15,003 bases of DNA from CAZNGF01 sp964572855 (GTDB taxonomy: Bacteria; Bipolaricaulota; Bipolaricaulia; RBG-16-55-9; JAJCYT01), in assembly GCA_964572855.1 (NCBI GenBank), contig CAZNGF010000062.1, forward strand, positions 1 through 15,003, in the 5' to 3' direction. The first letter of the stretch is position 1. Each line of letters begins with the position of its first letter. The translations under genes and the position numbers were made by a program. Shown one piece after another: positions 8,528-15,003 of this stretch. The notes beneath the pieces were generated by a model that saw nothing but the letters and a program-made list of their open reading frames with translations, was not told where the DNA came from and ran no database searches.

Positions 8528-11146
8528 ATGCGCTTCCTCTACCCGTGGGCCTTTATCGGGCTGCTGGGGGTGGGCGGGCTGGCTTGGTTCCTGCGCGCGC
8601 AGTGGTCGCAGCGGGCGGGTTTGGACCGCGCGGCCTTCGTCGTGCGCGCCCTGGCGCTGGTGCTGCTGATCGGCAGCCTGGCAGGCCCGCAGGCCATCAG
8701 CCGCCAGCCCATGCGCTACGTCTACTTCCTGGCCGACCGCTCGGCCAGCGCGAGCGCCTTTCTGAGCGACGACGCGCTGCTGCAGGCCATGAAGGCCTAC
8801 GTCCAGCCGGACGAGCGCGTGCGCTACGGCCTGATCGTCTTCGGCCGCGAGGCCTACGTGGATCAGCCCCTGTCCGAAGGATTGCCGCGCGCGATCCACA
8901 CCGAGGTCGACCCGGCGGGCACGGATCTGGCCGGCGCGCTGCGGCTCGTGCTGGAGACGATGCCGCCGGCGCGCTCGGCACAGGGACCCGGCACCGCCGA
9001 GGCGGTCGTGTTCAGCGACGGGCAGGTCGACCCCGAGGGCCTGGCCGGGGCGCTGGCGCGTGCCCGGGCCGCGGGCGTGCGGGTCTGGAGCTACCCCGTG
9101 GGGCGGCAGGAAGCGATCGACGTGCGCGTCGACGCGCTCGAGCTGCCGCGCGAGGTCGCGCCGGGGGCGGGCTTCTCTGGCGCGGTGCGCGCCCACGCCA
9201 GCCAGCCGCTGGCGGCCACCCTGCTGATCTACCGCGACGACGAGCTGCTGGGCGCGCGCCCGGTCGAGCTCGACGCGGGCAGCAACGTGCTGCGCTTCAG
9301 CGACACGCTCAGCGAGGCGGGCCACCACCGCTACCAGGTCTACCTGCGGGCCGACGGGGACGTCCTGATCGACAACAACGTGGCCTCCGACCTGGTGACG
9401 GTCACGGGCGGCGCCTCGGTGCTGGTGGTCGAGCGCGAGCCCGGCAACAGCGAGGGGCTGGTCCGGCTGTTGAACGCCTCGGGCTACGAGACCGACCGCA
9501 CGAGCTTGAGCCGCGCGCTCTCGCTGGGCAAGCTGGCCGCCTACAAGGCCGTCGTGCTCGACAACGTCCCGCTCAGCGCGCTGGGCGAGCCCAGCGTGAA
9601 CGCGCTCAAGGCCTACGCGGGCCAGCTCGGCGGCGGGCTCTGGGTGGTCGAGGGACAGACCGCGCTTGCGGGCGTGGCCGACCACCCGCTGGAGGATTTG
9701 CTGCCGGTTACGTTCGAGGGACCACAACAGGAGCAGCTGCCCGGCGTGGCCATCGTGTTCGTGCTGGACCGCTCCAGCAGCATGGGGCAGTCCGTGGCGC
9801 CGGGGGTGTCGCAGTCCAAGCTCGACGTGCTCAAGGAAGCCGCCGCGGCCAGCGTCGAGATCCTGCGGCCGGACGACTGGGTCGGGATCGTGATGTTCGA
9901 CAGCACGCACGGCTGGCTGGTCGAGCCCGCGCCGCTGGACGACAAGCGCGCCGTCTACGATCAAATTCGCCAAATCTTCGCCGGCGGCGGCACCGACCTG
10001 TTCCCGCCGCTGCGCGACGCGCTCGACCGGCTCGAGGAGATCAACTCGCGCGTCAAGCACGTGTTGGTGTTCTCGGACGGCAAGACCGTGCGCCAGGGGC
10101 GCGACTTCGACGCGCTGTTCGAGCGGCTCCGGGCCAGCCAGATCACGGTCTCGAGCATCGGGTTCGGGCAGCAGCCGGACGAGGAGATGCTGACCCAACT
10201 GGCCGAGGCCGGCCGCGGCGAGCTGTTTCTGGTGCAGGACGCCCGCGAGCTGCCGCAGATCTCGGTGCGCGAGACGCGCCGGGTCTCGCGCCGCCGCTGG
10301 GTCACGGGCGCGTTTGAAACCGCCCCCGGCCCCCACGCGCTCGCGCGCCTGAGCGGCCTGGACACCGAGGCCCTGCCGGGGCTGGACGGCTACGTGCGCA
10401 CCTACGCCAAGCCCTTGGCCCAGACCGCGCTCCAGGTGGCCGACGACCCGCTGCTGAGCTTCTGGCAGTACGGGCTCGGACAGGTGGCCGTGCTCAACAC
10501 CGACCTGGAAGGCCTGTGGAGCGGGCGCTGGCTCGACTGGCCGGGCCTGAGCGAGCTGGCCGGCGAGGTCGTGGCCCAGTTGTTCGCCAACCCGACCGCC
10601 GACGCCGGTCTCGTGCTGCGGCACGCAAGCGAGGACGGGGCGCTTGCACTCGACCTCGAAGCGCAAGACGGCCGGCGCTGGGTCAATTTGCTCGACGTCT
10701 CGGCCCAGCTCCTCAACGAGCAGGGCATCGCCGACGCCGCGGCCGCGGCCGGCACCGACGTGTCCTTCGACCAAGTCGCCCCCGGCCGCTACGCAGCACG
10801 CGTGCCCGGCGCCGGCCAGGGGCTCTACCTGCTGCGCCTGGAGGCCCGCTCGGAGGGCGAGCTGGCCGCGCAGCAGACCCACGTGATCACGGTGCCCTAC
10901 CCGCAGGAGTACGAGGCGCTGGGCGCCAACGAGGCCGTGCTGACGTCAATAGCCGAGCGCACGGGCGGCGCCGTGCTGGAGGACGAACGCCTCGACTTCG
11001 GCCCGCTGGCCAGCGCCGGTCCGGTTTACTACCGCGACCTCTGGCCCTGGGGCCTGGGCCTCGCCCTCACCCTCTTGCTGGCTGACTTGGCCCTGCGCAA
11101 GCTCCCGCTGGAGGCGTTGCTGATGCGGTTGTTTAGGGCGAACTGA
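8528..11146 (+). CDS. Double-vWA membrane protein with glutamine-amidotransferase-like domain
   Basis: The 872-residue protein has two N-terminal helices (about 7-24 and 36-55), a first vWA-like domain with DRSAS at 70-74 and SDG at 163-165, and a beta-sandwich-like stretch at 200-290. A class I glutamine-amidotransferase-like domain follows at 297-395 (VLVVER, VVLDNVPL, LGGGLWVVEG). The second vWA domain is complete, with DRSSS 414-418, GGGTD 486-490 and SDG 516-518. A further beta region contains GQVAVLNTDLEGLWSG (651-666), and the last helix is at 840-857 with a basic tail. Charges place residues 56-838 outside the cytoplasm. The whole chain has no cysteine, so the amidotransferase-like domain lacks its catalytic residue and must be structural or binding. 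It ends the operon, and a palindrome that could terminate transcription lies 9 nt past its stop. Confidence 0.92.
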   Translation: MRFLYPWAFIGLLGVGGLAWFLRAQWSQRAGLDRAAFVVRALALVLLIGSLAGPQAISRQPMRYVYFLADRSASASAFLSDDALLQAMKAYVQPDERVRYGLIVFGREAYVDQPLSEGLPRAIHTEVDPAGTDLAGALRLVLETMPPARSAQGPGTAEAVVFSDGQVDPEGLAGALARARAAGVRVWSYPVGRQEAIDVRVDALELPREVAPGAGFSGAVRAHASQPLAATLLIYRDDELLGARPVELDAGSNVLRFSDTLSEAGHHRYQVYLRADGDVLIDNNVASDLVTVTGGASVLVVEREPGNSEGLVRLLNASGYETDRTSLSRALSLGKLAAYKAVVLDNVPLSALGEPSVNALKAYAGQLGGGLWVVEGQTALAGVADHPLEDLLPVTFEGPQQEQLPGVAIVFVLDRSSSMGQSVAPGVSQSKLDVLKEAAAASVEILRPDDWVGIVMFDSTHGWLVEPAPLDDKRAVYDQIRQIFAGGGTDLFPPLRDALDRLEEINSRVKHVLVFSDGKTVRQGRDFDALFERLRASQITVSSIGFGQQPDEEMLTQLAEAGRGELFLVQDARELPQISVRETRRVSRRRWVTGAFETAPGPHALARLSGLDTEALPGLDGYVRTYAKPLAQTALQVADDPLLSFWQYGLGQVAVLNTDLEGLWSGRWLDWPGLSELAGEVVAQLFANPTADAGLVLRHASEDGALALDLEAQDGRRWVNLLDVSAQLLNEQGIADAAAAAGTDVSFDQVAPGRYAARVPGAGQGLYLLRLEARSEGELAAQQTHVITVPYPQEYEALGANEAVLTSIAERTGGAVLEDERLDFGPLASAGPVYYRDLWPWGLGLALTLLLADLALRKLPLEALLMRLFRAN

Positions 11147-11155
11147 CGCCTTTGG

Positions 11156-11183
11156 GTAGGGGCGCACGGCCGTGCGCCCCTAC
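11156..11183. repeat. Perfect 28-nt palindrome, dispersed-repeat type
   Basis: The half-site GTAGGGGCGCACGG is followed at once by its exact reverse complement, giving a 28-nt palindrome with no spacer. It lies 9 nt beyond the stop of the double-vWA gene. Palindromes beginning GTAGGGGCG and ending CGCCCCTAC are, to my knowledge, common intergenic repeats in several bacterial phyla including Chloroflexota. One copy in this window cannot prove dispersal. It could act as a bidirectional terminator, though no T tract follows. The minus-strand uppS remnant reads into it and stops at its edge. Confidence 0.75.
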
Positions 11184-11235
11184 GACAAGATGAACGAGGC
11201 ACGCAGCAGGTCAGCTTTGGTGAAGTCCGGCCAGT
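11180..11235 (-). pseudogene. Remnant of the 3' part of an uppS gene
   Basis: Read on the minus strand from 11233, the sequence codes for WPDFTKADLLRA, identical to residues 237-248 of the intact UppS. It then diverges (SFILS) and stops at TAG 11182-11180 inside the palindrome. At DNA level 35 of 39 bases (11197-11235) match 11792-11830. All four differences fall in third codon positions and leave the protein unchanged. That pattern implies the fragment diverged while still part of a working gene. It is therefore more likely the tail of another uppS allele than a fresh duplication. Upstream on the minus strand a TAA appears two codons before the tryptophan, so only about 40 bp of homology remains. 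Confidence 0.8.
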
Positions 11236-11268
11236 TGCTTTACATTGTCTGACAAGGGGGAATCGGAC

Positions 11269-11481
11269 ATGAAATACCGGGTCATCATCGAGCAGGACGA
11301 AAACGGGGTCTTTGTCGCTGAAGCCCCCGCTTTGCCCGGCTGCATTTCTCAAGGACAAACGCGCTCCGAGGCGCTGGAGAACATCAAAGAAGCCATCGCA
11401 GGCTACCTCGAGAGTTTGAAAGCCCACGACGAACCCATCCCACCTTCGATCTCCGAGGAGATCGTGGAGATTTCGGCGTGA
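11269..11481 (+). CDS. hicB: HicB-family antitoxin
   Basis: The 70-residue protein has the HicB partial RNase H-like fold pattern: MKYRVIIEQDENGVFVAE at the start, then LPGCISQGQT and a helix SEALENIKEAI (33-43). It should bind and mask the HicA toxin. It ends soon after this domain, so there is no C-terminal ribbon-helix-helix or helix-turn-helix segment of the kind many HicB proteins use for DNA binding. ATG 11269 is chosen because AAGGGGGA (11254-11261) sits 7 nt upstream. The TTG at 11245 would precede that site. Its stop overlaps the hicA start by 4 bp (GTGA). G+C in the pair is near 58%, well below the flanking genes, which fits acquisition from elsewhere. Confidence 0.9.
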   Translation: MKYRVIIEQDENGVFVAEAPALPGCISQGQTRSEALENIKEAIAGYLESLKAHDEPIPPSISEEIVEISA

Positions 11482-11702
11482 GTGAGCTGCCTCGCCTCTC
11501 CGGACGCGACGTCGCCAAGGCGCTCAGAAAGCTTGGCTACGAGAAAGATCGACAGCGAGGCAGCCACCTCATTCTCAGACGGACAAACCCTCCCCACCGA
11601 CGCGCCACGGTGCCAGATCACAAGGAAGTAGCCAAAGGCACACTGCGGGCAATCATCCGTGAGGTTGGTCTGACGGTTGATGAGTTCAAAGATTTGCTCT
11701 AA
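11478..11702 (+). CDS. hicA: HicA-family mRNA interferase toxin
   Basis: The 74-residue protein matches HicA along its length: LSGRDVAKALRKLGY at the start, the catalytic-histidine motif GSHLIL with His30, then a basic middle and VPDHKEVAKGTLRAI leading to the last helix. HicA toxins use a double-stranded-RNA-binding-like fold to bind and cut mRNA when HicB is lost. The start is GTG 11478, overlapping the hicB stop, so antitoxin is made first and toxin by coupled translation. All conserved features appear intact, so the toxin is probably active. It faces uppS tail to tail with 27 bp between their stops. Confidence 0.92.
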   Translation: MSELPRLSGRDVAKALRKLGYEKDRQRGSHLILRRTNPPHRRATVPDHKEVAKGTLRAIIREVGLTVDEFKDLL

Positions 11703-11729
11703 CTCACGGCTTAACGAAGGGCAACAAAC

Positions 11730-12536
11730 TCAACCCCCGTGACCGTTGGAGCGGCTGCCCATGCGGCGGTCGCGCTGTTGGTAGTCCAGGAAGGCGCGCA
11801 GCAGGTCGGCCTTGGTGAAGTCGGGCCAGTAGGTGGGCGTGACCCAGAACTCGGCGTAGGCCAACTGCCACAGCAGGAAGTTGCTCACGCGCAGCTCGCC
11901 CCCCGTGCGGATGATCAGGTCCGGGTCGGGCGTGCCGTTGGTGAACAGGCGACCGCGGAACGCCTCCTCATCGATTGATTCCGGGTCCAGGCGGCCGGCG
12001 GCGGCCTCGCGGGCCAGGGCGCGCGCGGCCTCCACGATCTCGGCCCGCCCGCCGTAGTTGATGGCCACGGTCACGGTCAGCTTGTCGTTGGCGCGCGTGC
12101 GCTCGGCGGCTTGTTCGATCTTTGCGCACAGCCGGCTCGGCAGCTTCTCGTCGCGGCACCCGATGGTGCGGATGCGCACGCCGCGGCGCTGGAGCTTGTC
12201 GAACTCCTCGTCGATGGCCCGGTCCAGCAGGCGCATCAAGAAGTTGACCTCCTCGGGCGGGCGCTGCCAGTTCTCGGTCGAGAAGGCGAACACCGTCAGG
12301 TAGCGGATGTCCAGCTCTTCAAACGCCTTCATCACGCGGCGTAACGCGTCCTTGCCGGCGCGGTGGCCCTCCTGCACGGGCAGGCCGCGCTCGCGCGCCC
12401 AGCGCCCGTTGCCGTCCATGATGACGGCCACGTGACGCGGCAACCGGGCCGGGTCGAGCCGTTGCAGCAGCTCGCCCTGGCCCAGCCCGTTCGCTCGGCT
12501 CGTCTCGGGTACGTCAGGCAACGCTTTGAACGGCAC
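11730..12536 (-). CDS. uppS: Undecaprenyl (cis-polyprenyl) diphosphate synthase
   Basis: This cytosolic enzyme adds isopentenyl units in cis configuration to farnesyl diphosphate, making the lipid carrier for peptidoglycan precursors. The 268-residue product carries VAVIMDGNGRWARERG (37-51) with catalytic Asp41, AFSTENW (84-90), and RTGGELRVSNFLLWQ (210-224), a close variant of the usual RTSGE.RLSNFLLWQ. The start is placed at GTG 12536, with GGGGGGA (12551-12545) 8 nt upstream. A longer frame to ATG 12590 would lie further inside the upstream synthase gene. With the chosen start, the two genes overlap by 23 bp, implying coupled translation. The stretch for residues 237-248 is the right-hand copy of the 39-bp direct repeat that brackets hicBA. 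Confidence 0.96.
   Translation of the reverse strand: MPFKALPDVPETSRANGLGQGELLQRLDPARLPRHVAVIMDGNGRWARERGLPVQEGHRAGKDALRRVMKAFEELDIRYLTVFAFSTENWQRPPEEVNFLMRLLDRAIDEEFDKLQRRGVRIRTIGCRDEKLPSRLCAKIEQAAERTRANDKLTVTVAINYGGRAEIVEAARALAREAAAGRLDPESIDEEAFRGRLFTNGTPDPDLIIRTGGELRVSNFLLWQLAYAEFWVTPTYWPDFTKADLLRAFLDYQQRDRRMGSRSNGHGG
11792..11830. repeat. Right copy of 39-bp imperfect direct repeat (within uppS)
   Basis: This segment of uppS matches 11197-11235 at 35 of 39 positions in the same orientation, with a constant offset of 595 bp. Together the two copies bracket hicBA. Mismatches are at 11201, 11213, 11216 and 11228 in the left copy. Confidence 0.85.
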
Positions 12537-13677
12537 TGCGGTAATCCCCCCGCTGTTCGATGTAGCCGGCGATGCCGCGGAACGCGGCACTCACCTGCGG
12601 CCCCAGCGCGTGCTCCAACCCGTCCAGGCTGCGCTCGATTTGGTCCAGGTGGCGCTCGATCAGCGCCACGTTGTCGCGCAGCGCGCCGGTCTCGACCACG
12701 ATCTCGCGCACGCGCTCGACGGAGGCCGCGGCTTCCTCGGGCCGTTGCAGTGCGCGTTCGAGGGCGTCCCGCCGGGCCGCATCCCCCCGGCTGCGCTCCC
12801 AGGCCTTCAGTAGCAGCAGCGTGCGCTTGCCCTCGATCAGGTCGGCCCCCTCGTCCTTGCCGGTGTCCTCGCCGCGGCCGAACAGGCCCAGGATGTCGTC
12901 CTGCAACTGGAACGCGACCCCGAGCGGGAGCGCGTAGTCGCTCAGCAATTGGAGGTGTTCTGGCATCGCCCCGCCGAGCGCCGCGCCGATGTGCAGCGGC
13001 CCCTCGGTGGTGTAGCACGAGGTCTTGAGCTCGTAGACCTTCAGGATCTCGTCCTCGCTCACCTGGGCCAGCGGCTTCATGCTCAGGTCGACCTCGAGCA
13101 GCTCGCCGAAGGCCACCTTGCGGATGACGTCGGTGAAGGCGTTGACGGCGTCGAACTTGTGCTCTTTTTGAAAATCCGCGCTCACCAGCGCGTCGTAGGC
13201 CAGCGCGCACGACAGGTCGCCCAACAGGATGCCCATCGAGCCGCCGAAGTGGGATCGGTCGTCGTCGTAGCGCGGCCGATAGCCGCGCTCGCCGAAGTAG
13301 TCCTCCCAGAGGCGGTGCATCGTCTTGCCGCTGCGGCGCTCGCGGCTGCGGTCGATGATGTCGTCGTGGATCAAGAGCGCGGTCTGGAGCAGCTCGATCG
13401 AGAGCGAGGCGCGCAGGATGGCGCCGAGCTCGCGCCCGCCCAGCGCGAAGTAGCCGCAGCACAGCAGCAGCGGCCGCACGCGCTTGGCCTCGCCGCGCAG
13501 CGTGAAGTCGGTCAGAAACTCGCGCAGCGTGCGCTCGGCCAGCGGCGGCAGCTCGCCCCGGGCCCGATCGGCCGTCTCGGCCAAATAGGCCTCTAACACC
13601 GGGTTGAGCGCGCGCCGGAACTGGTCGATGGCGGCCTTGGCGTTTCCGCCCGAGGCCAGTGCTTGTAGGACGTCCAC
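12514..13677 (-). CDS. All-trans polyprenyl diphosphate synthase, probably longer-chain
   Basis: This cytosolic class I prenyltransferase of 387 residues extends allylic diphosphates with isopentenyl diphosphate. The first aspartate-rich motif is DDIID (105-109) in QTALLIHDDIID. The second is FQLQDDILG (256-264), with glycine in place of the last aspartate as in many geranylgeranyl-type synthases. The isopentenyl-binding AKRVRP (64-69), YELKTSCYTTEGPL (215-228) and the lysine-rich EGKRTLL (282-288) are present. The residue five before DDIID is Ala100. A small residue there usually leaves room for chains of C20 or more. GTG 13677 is taken as start because the predicted promoter would place transcription just upstream. 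GTG 13713 would add 12 residues but lies in the -10 box. The gene leads into uppS with a 23-bp overlap and diverges from the second synthase. Confidence 0.93.
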   Translation of the reverse strand: MDVLQALASGGNAKAAIDQFRRALNPVLEAYLAETADRARGELPPLAERTLREFLTDFTLRGEAKRVRPLLLCCGYFALGGRELGAILRASLSIELLQTALLIHDDIIDRSRERRSGKTMHRLWEDYFGERGYRPRYDDDRSHFGGSMGILLGDLSCALAYDALVSADFQKEHKFDAVNAFTDVIRKVAFGELLEVDLSMKPLAQVSEDEILKVYELKTSCYTTEGPLHIGAALGGAMPEHLQLLSDYALPLGVAFQLQDDILGLFGRGEDTGKDEGADLIEGKRTLLLLKAWERSRGDAARRDALERALQRPEEAAASVERVREIVVETGALRDNVALIERHLDQIERSLDGLEHALGPQVSAAFRGIAGYIEQRGDYRSAVQSVA

Positions 13678-13711
13678 CTTGGTCGCTGCCCCTCTCTCCG
13701 TGATCCACCTC

Positions 13712-13740
13712 ACGCTACTGTAACTCCGGGTTGAGGTCAA
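13712..13740 (-). promoter_or_regulatory. Possible promoter of the prenyl synthase-uppS operon
   Basis: On the minus strand TTGACC (13740-13735) is followed after 17 nt by TAGCGT (13717-13712). The -35 box is good, and the -10 box keeps only the first two and the last consensus bases. The spacing is ideal, and the position is about 35 nt before GTG 13677. The -35 region forms TTGA-GG-TCAA on the plus strand, so a shared operator with the divergent gene is possible. Confidence 0.35.
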
Positions 13741-13803
13741 GCGCCGAGTGCAATTCGGGCGCGCGGGGACTACCATCGGGGAAACCGAGCCCGGAGGCAT
13801 GCC

Positions 13804-14871
13804 GTGTCCGATTCCCCCGCATCTGATCTCGACGCGTTCCGCACGGCGTTCGACCGCTGGTTCCGAGCCTGGCTCGGCCAGGTCGAGGCCGGCTGGGTGA
13901 ACCGTTTCCCCGAGATCGCCCCGGCGCTGCGCGCGCTGGCCGAGCACCTGCGCCGGCCTCTGGACTACCGGCCCAGCTACACGCGCCCCTTCCTGGTGGC
14001 GCAGGGGCACGCGATCGCCGCGGGGAGACAGGCGGACGCCGCGCTGCGGCTCGGCGGGGCGATCGAGCTGGTGCACGCCTATCTGCTGATCCACGACGAC
14101 CTGATCGACCAAAGCCCCTTGAGGAGCGGCGTGCCCACGCTGCACGTGCGCTACGCGCAAGGCACAACCGCGCACGCCGGCCGCGCGCAGGCGCTGCTGG
14201 CCGGCAACCTGACCGCCGAGCTCAGCTCGCTGCTGCTCGACGAGATCGGGCGCGACTTCGCGCTCGACGCGGACGTGACGCTCGCGCTGCAGCGCCGGCT
14301 GAGCCGGATCAAGCTCAGCGAGAACGCCGGCCAGCTGCTCGACATGCAGCTGGCCGGCACGCCGCTGGAGGCCGTGCGCGAGGCCGACGTGCTGCGGCTC
14401 TACCGGCTCAAGACCGCCGCCTACACCACGGAGGGGCCGCTGGCGCTCGGCGCGCTGCTGGCCGGCGCGGACCAGGCGCTGCTGAAGACGCTGGAGGAGG
14501 TCGGCCGCGCGCTCGGCGAGGCCTACCAAGCGCTGGACGACCTCAAGGGCGCCTTCGGCGACGAGGCCGAGCTCGGCAAGCCGGTGACCTCCGATTTGCA
14601 AGAGAGCAAGCGCACGCTGCTGCTGTGCTACGCCTGGCGGGACGGGACGGCGGATCAGCGCACGACATTGGAGGCGTTGCTGGGCGGCGACCGCTTGCAG
14701 GCGTTCCGCCAGATTCTGGACGACACCGGCGCGCGGGAGAAGACGGTGCGGTTCATCCTGGATCGCATCGGATCGGCGCGCGGCCGGCTCAGCGGCCTGA
14801 GCAACGCCGCTGGCGTCGTGGCCCTTGTCGACAAGCTTGAAGGGAACGCAAGACAGTACGCGCGGATTTGA
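13804..14871 (+). CDS. All-trans prenyl diphosphate synthase, probably short-chain (GGPP-like)
   Basis: The 355-residue protein is a paralogue of the minus-strand synthase. It has DDLID (98-102) in VHAYLLIHDDLID, RLKTAAYTTEGPL (201-213), DDLKG (245-249) in the second aspartate-rich region, and GKPVTSDLQESKRTLL (258-273). The residue five before DDLID is Tyr93. A bulky aromatic there is typical of archaeal-type geranylgeranyl or shorter product synthases. In the usual K-x-x-R-P isopentenyl-binding motif it reads SYTRP (58-62), so the lysine is replaced by Ser58 while the arginine stays. The start is GTG 13804, with GGAGG (13793-13797) 6 nt upstream. An ATG at 13799 is out of frame. It may supply C15-C20 precursor to UppS or to lipid and quinone synthesis. 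Confidence 0.92.
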   Translation: MSDSPASDLDAFRTAFDRWFRAWLGQVEAGWVNRFPEIAPALRALAEHLRRPLDYRPSYTRPFLVAQGHAIAAGRQADAALRLGGAIELVHAYLLIHDDLIDQSPLRSGVPTLHVRYAQGTTAHAGRAQALLAGNLTAELSSLLLDEIGRDFALDADVTLALQRRLSRIKLSENAGQLLDMQLAGTPLEAVREADVLRLYRLKTAAYTTEGPLALGALLAGADQALLKTLEEVGRALGEAYQALDDLKGAFGDEAELGKPVTSDLQESKRTLLLCYAWRDGTADQRTTLEALLGGDRLQAFRQILDDTGAREKTVRFILDRIGSARGRLSGLSNAAGVVALVDKLEGNARQYARI

Positions 14872-14874
14872 CTC

Positions 14875-14891
14875 GGCCCGCACAGCGGGCC
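14875..14891. terminator. Compact GC hairpin after second prenyl synthase
   Basis: GGCCCGC (14875-14881) and GCGGGCC (14885-14891) form a perfect 7-bp stem with a 3-nt loop, starting 3 nt after the stop codon. No T tract follows, so it may only attenuate transcription or protect an mRNA end before the next gene 28 nt downstream. Confidence 0.4.
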
Positions 14892-14918
14892 CTGCAGAAT
14901 TTGCCCACGGAGGTGCAC

Positions 14919-15003
14919 GTGAACACGAACGAATTGATGCAACTGGCCCTGGAGCTGGCCGGCATGGACGAAATCCCCGCCGACAGCGCGGTCTACCACC
15001 CCG
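14919..15003 (+). CDS. Probable Nif3-like dinuclear metal protein, N-terminus only
   Basis: A GTG at 14919 preceded by GGAGG (14909-14913, 5-nt gap) opens a frame that runs off the window after 28 codons. The visible start, with ELMQLALELAGMDEIPADSA, resembles the N-terminus of Nif3-like dinuclear metal centre proteins, in which a helix and an EIP-DS stretch precede the metal-binding core. None of the metal ligands is inside the window, so the family name is tentative and the function is not known. It lies 47 nt after the second prenyl synthase on the same strand, and a hairpin lies between them. Confidence 0.5.
   Translation, partial: MNTNELMQLALELAGMDEIPADSAVYHP

Noticed and set aside
8378..10882. 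Minus-strand open frame of 834 residues
   Set aside because: It is antisense to the double-vWA gene and has no recognisable domain.
12537..12590. Longer UppS N-terminus from ATG 12590
   Set aside because: It would lengthen the overlap with the upstream synthase and adds residues with no family match. GTG 12536 has a better placed ribosome binding site.

Overview
The window is high-GC bacterial chromosome with tightly packed genes (locally above 80% G+C in the vWA genes). It looks like an uncultured free-living bacterium. Nothing here fixes the phylum. An IS200/IS605-type end with a structured RNA and a GTAGGGGCG-type dispersed palindrome would fit Chloroflexota or a similar phylum, but that is a weak inference.

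Layout. Positions 1-300 hold the end of an IS200/IS605-superfamily element on the minus strand. It carries a strongly structured, omega-RNA-like segment and no convincing protein gene. It lies just past the 3' end of leuS (361-2919, minus), which encodes leucyl-tRNA synthetase. leuS has a good sigma70-type promoter (3076-3103, minus) and a foldable leader of about 150 nt. Divergent from leuS is a five-gene plus-strand operon (3215-11146): a membrane-anchored coiled-coil protein, a MoxR AAA+ ATPase, a DUF58 protein, a BatA-type vWA membrane protein, and a large protein with two vWA domains around a glutamine-amidotransferase-like domain. Gaps inside the operon run from 57 bp down to a 4-bp overlap. 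By residue charge, the two vWA membrane proteins and the coiled-coil protein should place their large domains outside the cytoplasm. The MoxR and DUF58 proteins should sit in the cytoplasm. This is the arrangement of a Bat-type, MoxR-driven envelope assembly or stress system.

After the operon comes a perfect 28-nt palindrome, then a 39-bp degenerate copy of the 3' part of uppS, then a small lower-GC hicBA toxin-antitoxin pair, then the intact uppS (minus). The two uppS pieces bracket hicBA as a direct repeat offset by 595 bp. The four differences between them are all synonymous third-codon-position changes. I read this as the scar of a hicBA insertion or of a replacement of the uppS tail, and it is the most unusual structure in the window.

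The right end is an isoprenoid block. uppS overlaps the end of an all-trans polyprenyl diphosphate synthase gene on the minus strand. A second, divergent prenyl synthase gene runs on the plus strand. The two synthases differ at the residue that sets chain length (Ala versus Tyr, five before the first aspartate-rich motif), so they probably make longer and shorter products. Together they could supply precursor to UppS for cell-wall lipid carrier and to quinone or membrane lipid synthesis. The window ends in the first 28 codons of a probable Nif3-like protein.
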